DNA of 64,000 nt. Origin: Chitinophagaceae bacterium. GTDB taxonomy: Bacteria > Bacteroidota > Bacteroidia > Chitinophagales > Chitinophagaceae. Location of the stretch: NCBI GenBank assembly GCA_023957155.1, contig JAMLHK010000002.1, positions 372,001 through 436,000 of the forward strand, read 5' to 3'. A model generated the notes under the pieces. That model did no database searches and was not told where the DNA came from. It saw nothing but the letters and a program-made list of their open reading frames with translations. Shown here piece by piece: positions 62,787-64,000 of the stretch. Made by a program: the position numbers and the translations under genes. The stretch's first letter is position 1; each line of letters begins with the position of its first letter.

Positions 62787-64000
62787 ATGTTTAAGCAAAA
62801 ATTAAAGATAGGATTAGTATGCAGTTTTGCATTACTTTTAGTGGCAACCGGATGTCGGAAAAAAGACGCGCCACCCCTGCCGGATAACCTGGTGCAGTTT
62901 GAATCAGATAACCAGGGACTACCGGCTACTGCTTCCGATATAACTGTGAAGCTGAAATTAACGCGGGCCACAGACAGGGATATACCGGTTACGATAAGTC
63001 TTACTCCCACAGGTGTTGCCTATACAACAGATTTCACTACCACTCCTGCTGCCGCTTCAGGTACTTTGTCGCTCACCATTCTTAGCGGGAGCAGTGAAGC
63101 CAGTTTTAAGTTAACCAAAACACCCGGTATCCTGCTTGATGGTGATGAAAATATCGTTTTTAAGATCGAATCTTCCGGTACCCCGGTAATCATCGGAACG
63201 GTTAAAACCTTTACGCTACAATTTGCCGAGATCATATCTGCCGGATCTGGCGATGCACCTGTTGAGGGGGATGGCGGCGGAGTCACTTATGGCAATAAGG
63301 TGTTCTTTGACCTGAGTGCTAACAGCCAGACTGCCGTTCAGCGTACCAAATGGGATCTGGGCTTTTACAGTGGCAGTGAGTGGAGAGTGATCCTGAATTC
63401 CTCCACCGGTATGATGGCAAAGCAAATTGACAAAAGCGACCTGAATGATGTAACAGAAGCGGATACCACAGGACTTTCAGATAAAGTTATGTTTAACCAG
63501 TTTGAACCGAGTACTGAGGCGCTCCCTTATATTGATTATCCCTCCGGTGACCTTACTAAAACAGCTATCGCTGAAATTTCGGCTACGGCATCAGAAAATA
63601 AGGTATATATAGTAAACAGGGGAAAAGGAGTTGGCAGCCCGGCACCTGACAGAGGATGGAAAAAGATCAGGATCATCCGTAACGGTAGCGGAGGCTATAC
63701 CCTGCAGCACGCAGATATCAATGCTACGTCATTTACCTCGGTTGAGATTCCGAAGAATACCGACTATTTCTTTAACTATGTTTCCTTTGAAACGGGTTCG
63801 GTTGTTGTAGAGCCTCAGAAAACGAAGTGGGATATTGCATGGACTTATTTTTCCAATGTCACCAATTTTGGCGGTGGGGAAGTACCTTATACTTTCCAGG
63901 ACTTTGTGGTACAAAACAGGAATGTGGAGGTAGCCAAGGTGCTTACCAGTGCAAAAGCGTATAGCGCATTTGCCGAAGCAGACATAGCCGCACAGGATTT
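62787..64000 (+). CDS. hmuY: HmuY-family haem-binding lipoprotein (partial, runs off the window)
   Basis: 404 codons are visible from the ATG at 62787 with no stop before the edge. The signal peptide ends in a lipobox (LLLVATGC, then RKKDAPPLP). The central part has the HmuY hallmark QRTKWDLGFYSGSEWRVILN, and a later KWDIAWTYFSNVTNFGG is a second HmuY signature. HmuY takes haem from host or environmental carriers on the outer surface and passes it to the TonB receptor. An N-terminal Ig-like region (about 40-145) precedes the family domain. Confidence 0.88.
   Translation, partial: MFKQKLKIGLVCSFALLLVATGCRKKDAPPLPDNLVQFESDNQGLPATASDITVKLKLTRATDRDIPVTISLTPTGVAYTTDFTTTPAAASGTLSLTILSGSSEASFKLTKTPGILLDGDENIVFKIESSGTPVIIGTVKTFTLQFAEIISAGSGDAPVEGDGGGVTYGNKVFFDLSANSQTAVQRTKWDLGFYSGSEWRVILNSSTGMMAKQIDKSDLNDVTEADTTGLSDKVMFNQFEPSTEALPYIDYPSGDLTKTAIAEISATASENKVYIVNRGKGVGSPAPDRGWKKIRIIRNGSGGYTLQHADINATSFTSVEIPKNTDYFFNYVSFETGSVVVEPQKTKWDIAWTYFSNVTNFGGGEVPYTFQDFVVQNRNVEVAKVLTSAKAYSAFAEADIAAQD

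Overview
The window looks like a chromosomal segment of a Bacteroidota bacterium, most likely of the Chitinophagaceae type (this placement is inference). The grounds are several promoters with the Bacteroidota -7 box TAnnTTTG, abundant TonB-dependent receptors and SPII lipoproteins, a Wzi/RemB-like barrel, DUF1573 proteins, a HmuY haem lipoprotein, and a signal peptidase with the DUF5684 N-terminal domain. No rRNA, tRNA, insertion sequence, prophage or CRISPR array was recognised.

Layout. 1-9.6 kb: a six-gene minus-strand carbohydrate operon (enolase-superfamily acid-sugar dehydratase, Gfo/Idh/MocA dehydrogenase, SDR, solute-binding-like protein, TIM-barrel isomerase, GH106 alpha-L-rhamnosidase) faces a divergent AraC regulator. 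It reads as uptake-independent processing of a rhamnose-like sugar through oxidised intermediates. 9.6-34.4 kb: mostly core genes (Wzi-like barrel, dapA, accA, clpB, pdhB, a TonB receptor, an NtrC-like regulator, a frameshifted signal peptidase I, an amino-acid permease, a DAACS symporter, DedA, an MFS transporter, a GT9 glycosyltransferase). These are interrupted by a small lipoprotein gene bracketed by two 145-bp repeats.

34.4-39.5 kb: an AT-richer accessory islet with a PIN/excisionase-type toxin-antitoxin pair, several secreted or membrane orphans, and a protein with prolines spaced exactly every eight residues. The intergenic spaces hold long imperfect inverted repeats, two of which share an 18-bp arm. 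39.5-51 kb: mdh, a thioredoxin-fold protein diverging from two tandem DUF1573 genes, an MFS transporter, an outer-membrane pair with a HhH domain, DUF1697, and a large glycoside hydrolase with a lectin-like partner.

51-57 kb: an XRE/membrane-protein pair, then a BlaI repressor with a perfect 16-bp palindrome inside its promoter. BlaI is followed by a BlaR1-like M56 protein fused to a complete Amidase_3 domain. 57-64 kb: an MFS exporter, a Tat-exported Gfo/Idh/MocA oxidoreductase, and a haem-acquisition operon running off the right edge: CbiX/CbiK-like chelatase lipoprotein, PepSY membrane protein, TonB receptor, HmuY.

Most notable points: the cytoplasmic solute-binding-like protein without a start codon or transporter partners; the repeat-bracketed lipoprotein gene; the frameshift cluster that removes the catalytic serine of signal peptidase I; the GSFTSA regulator without a DNA-binding domain; the octad-proline repeat protein; the M56-amidase fusion under BlaI control; and the membrane-anchored chelatase in a haem locus. 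All calls are from reading the sequence; no database search was run.
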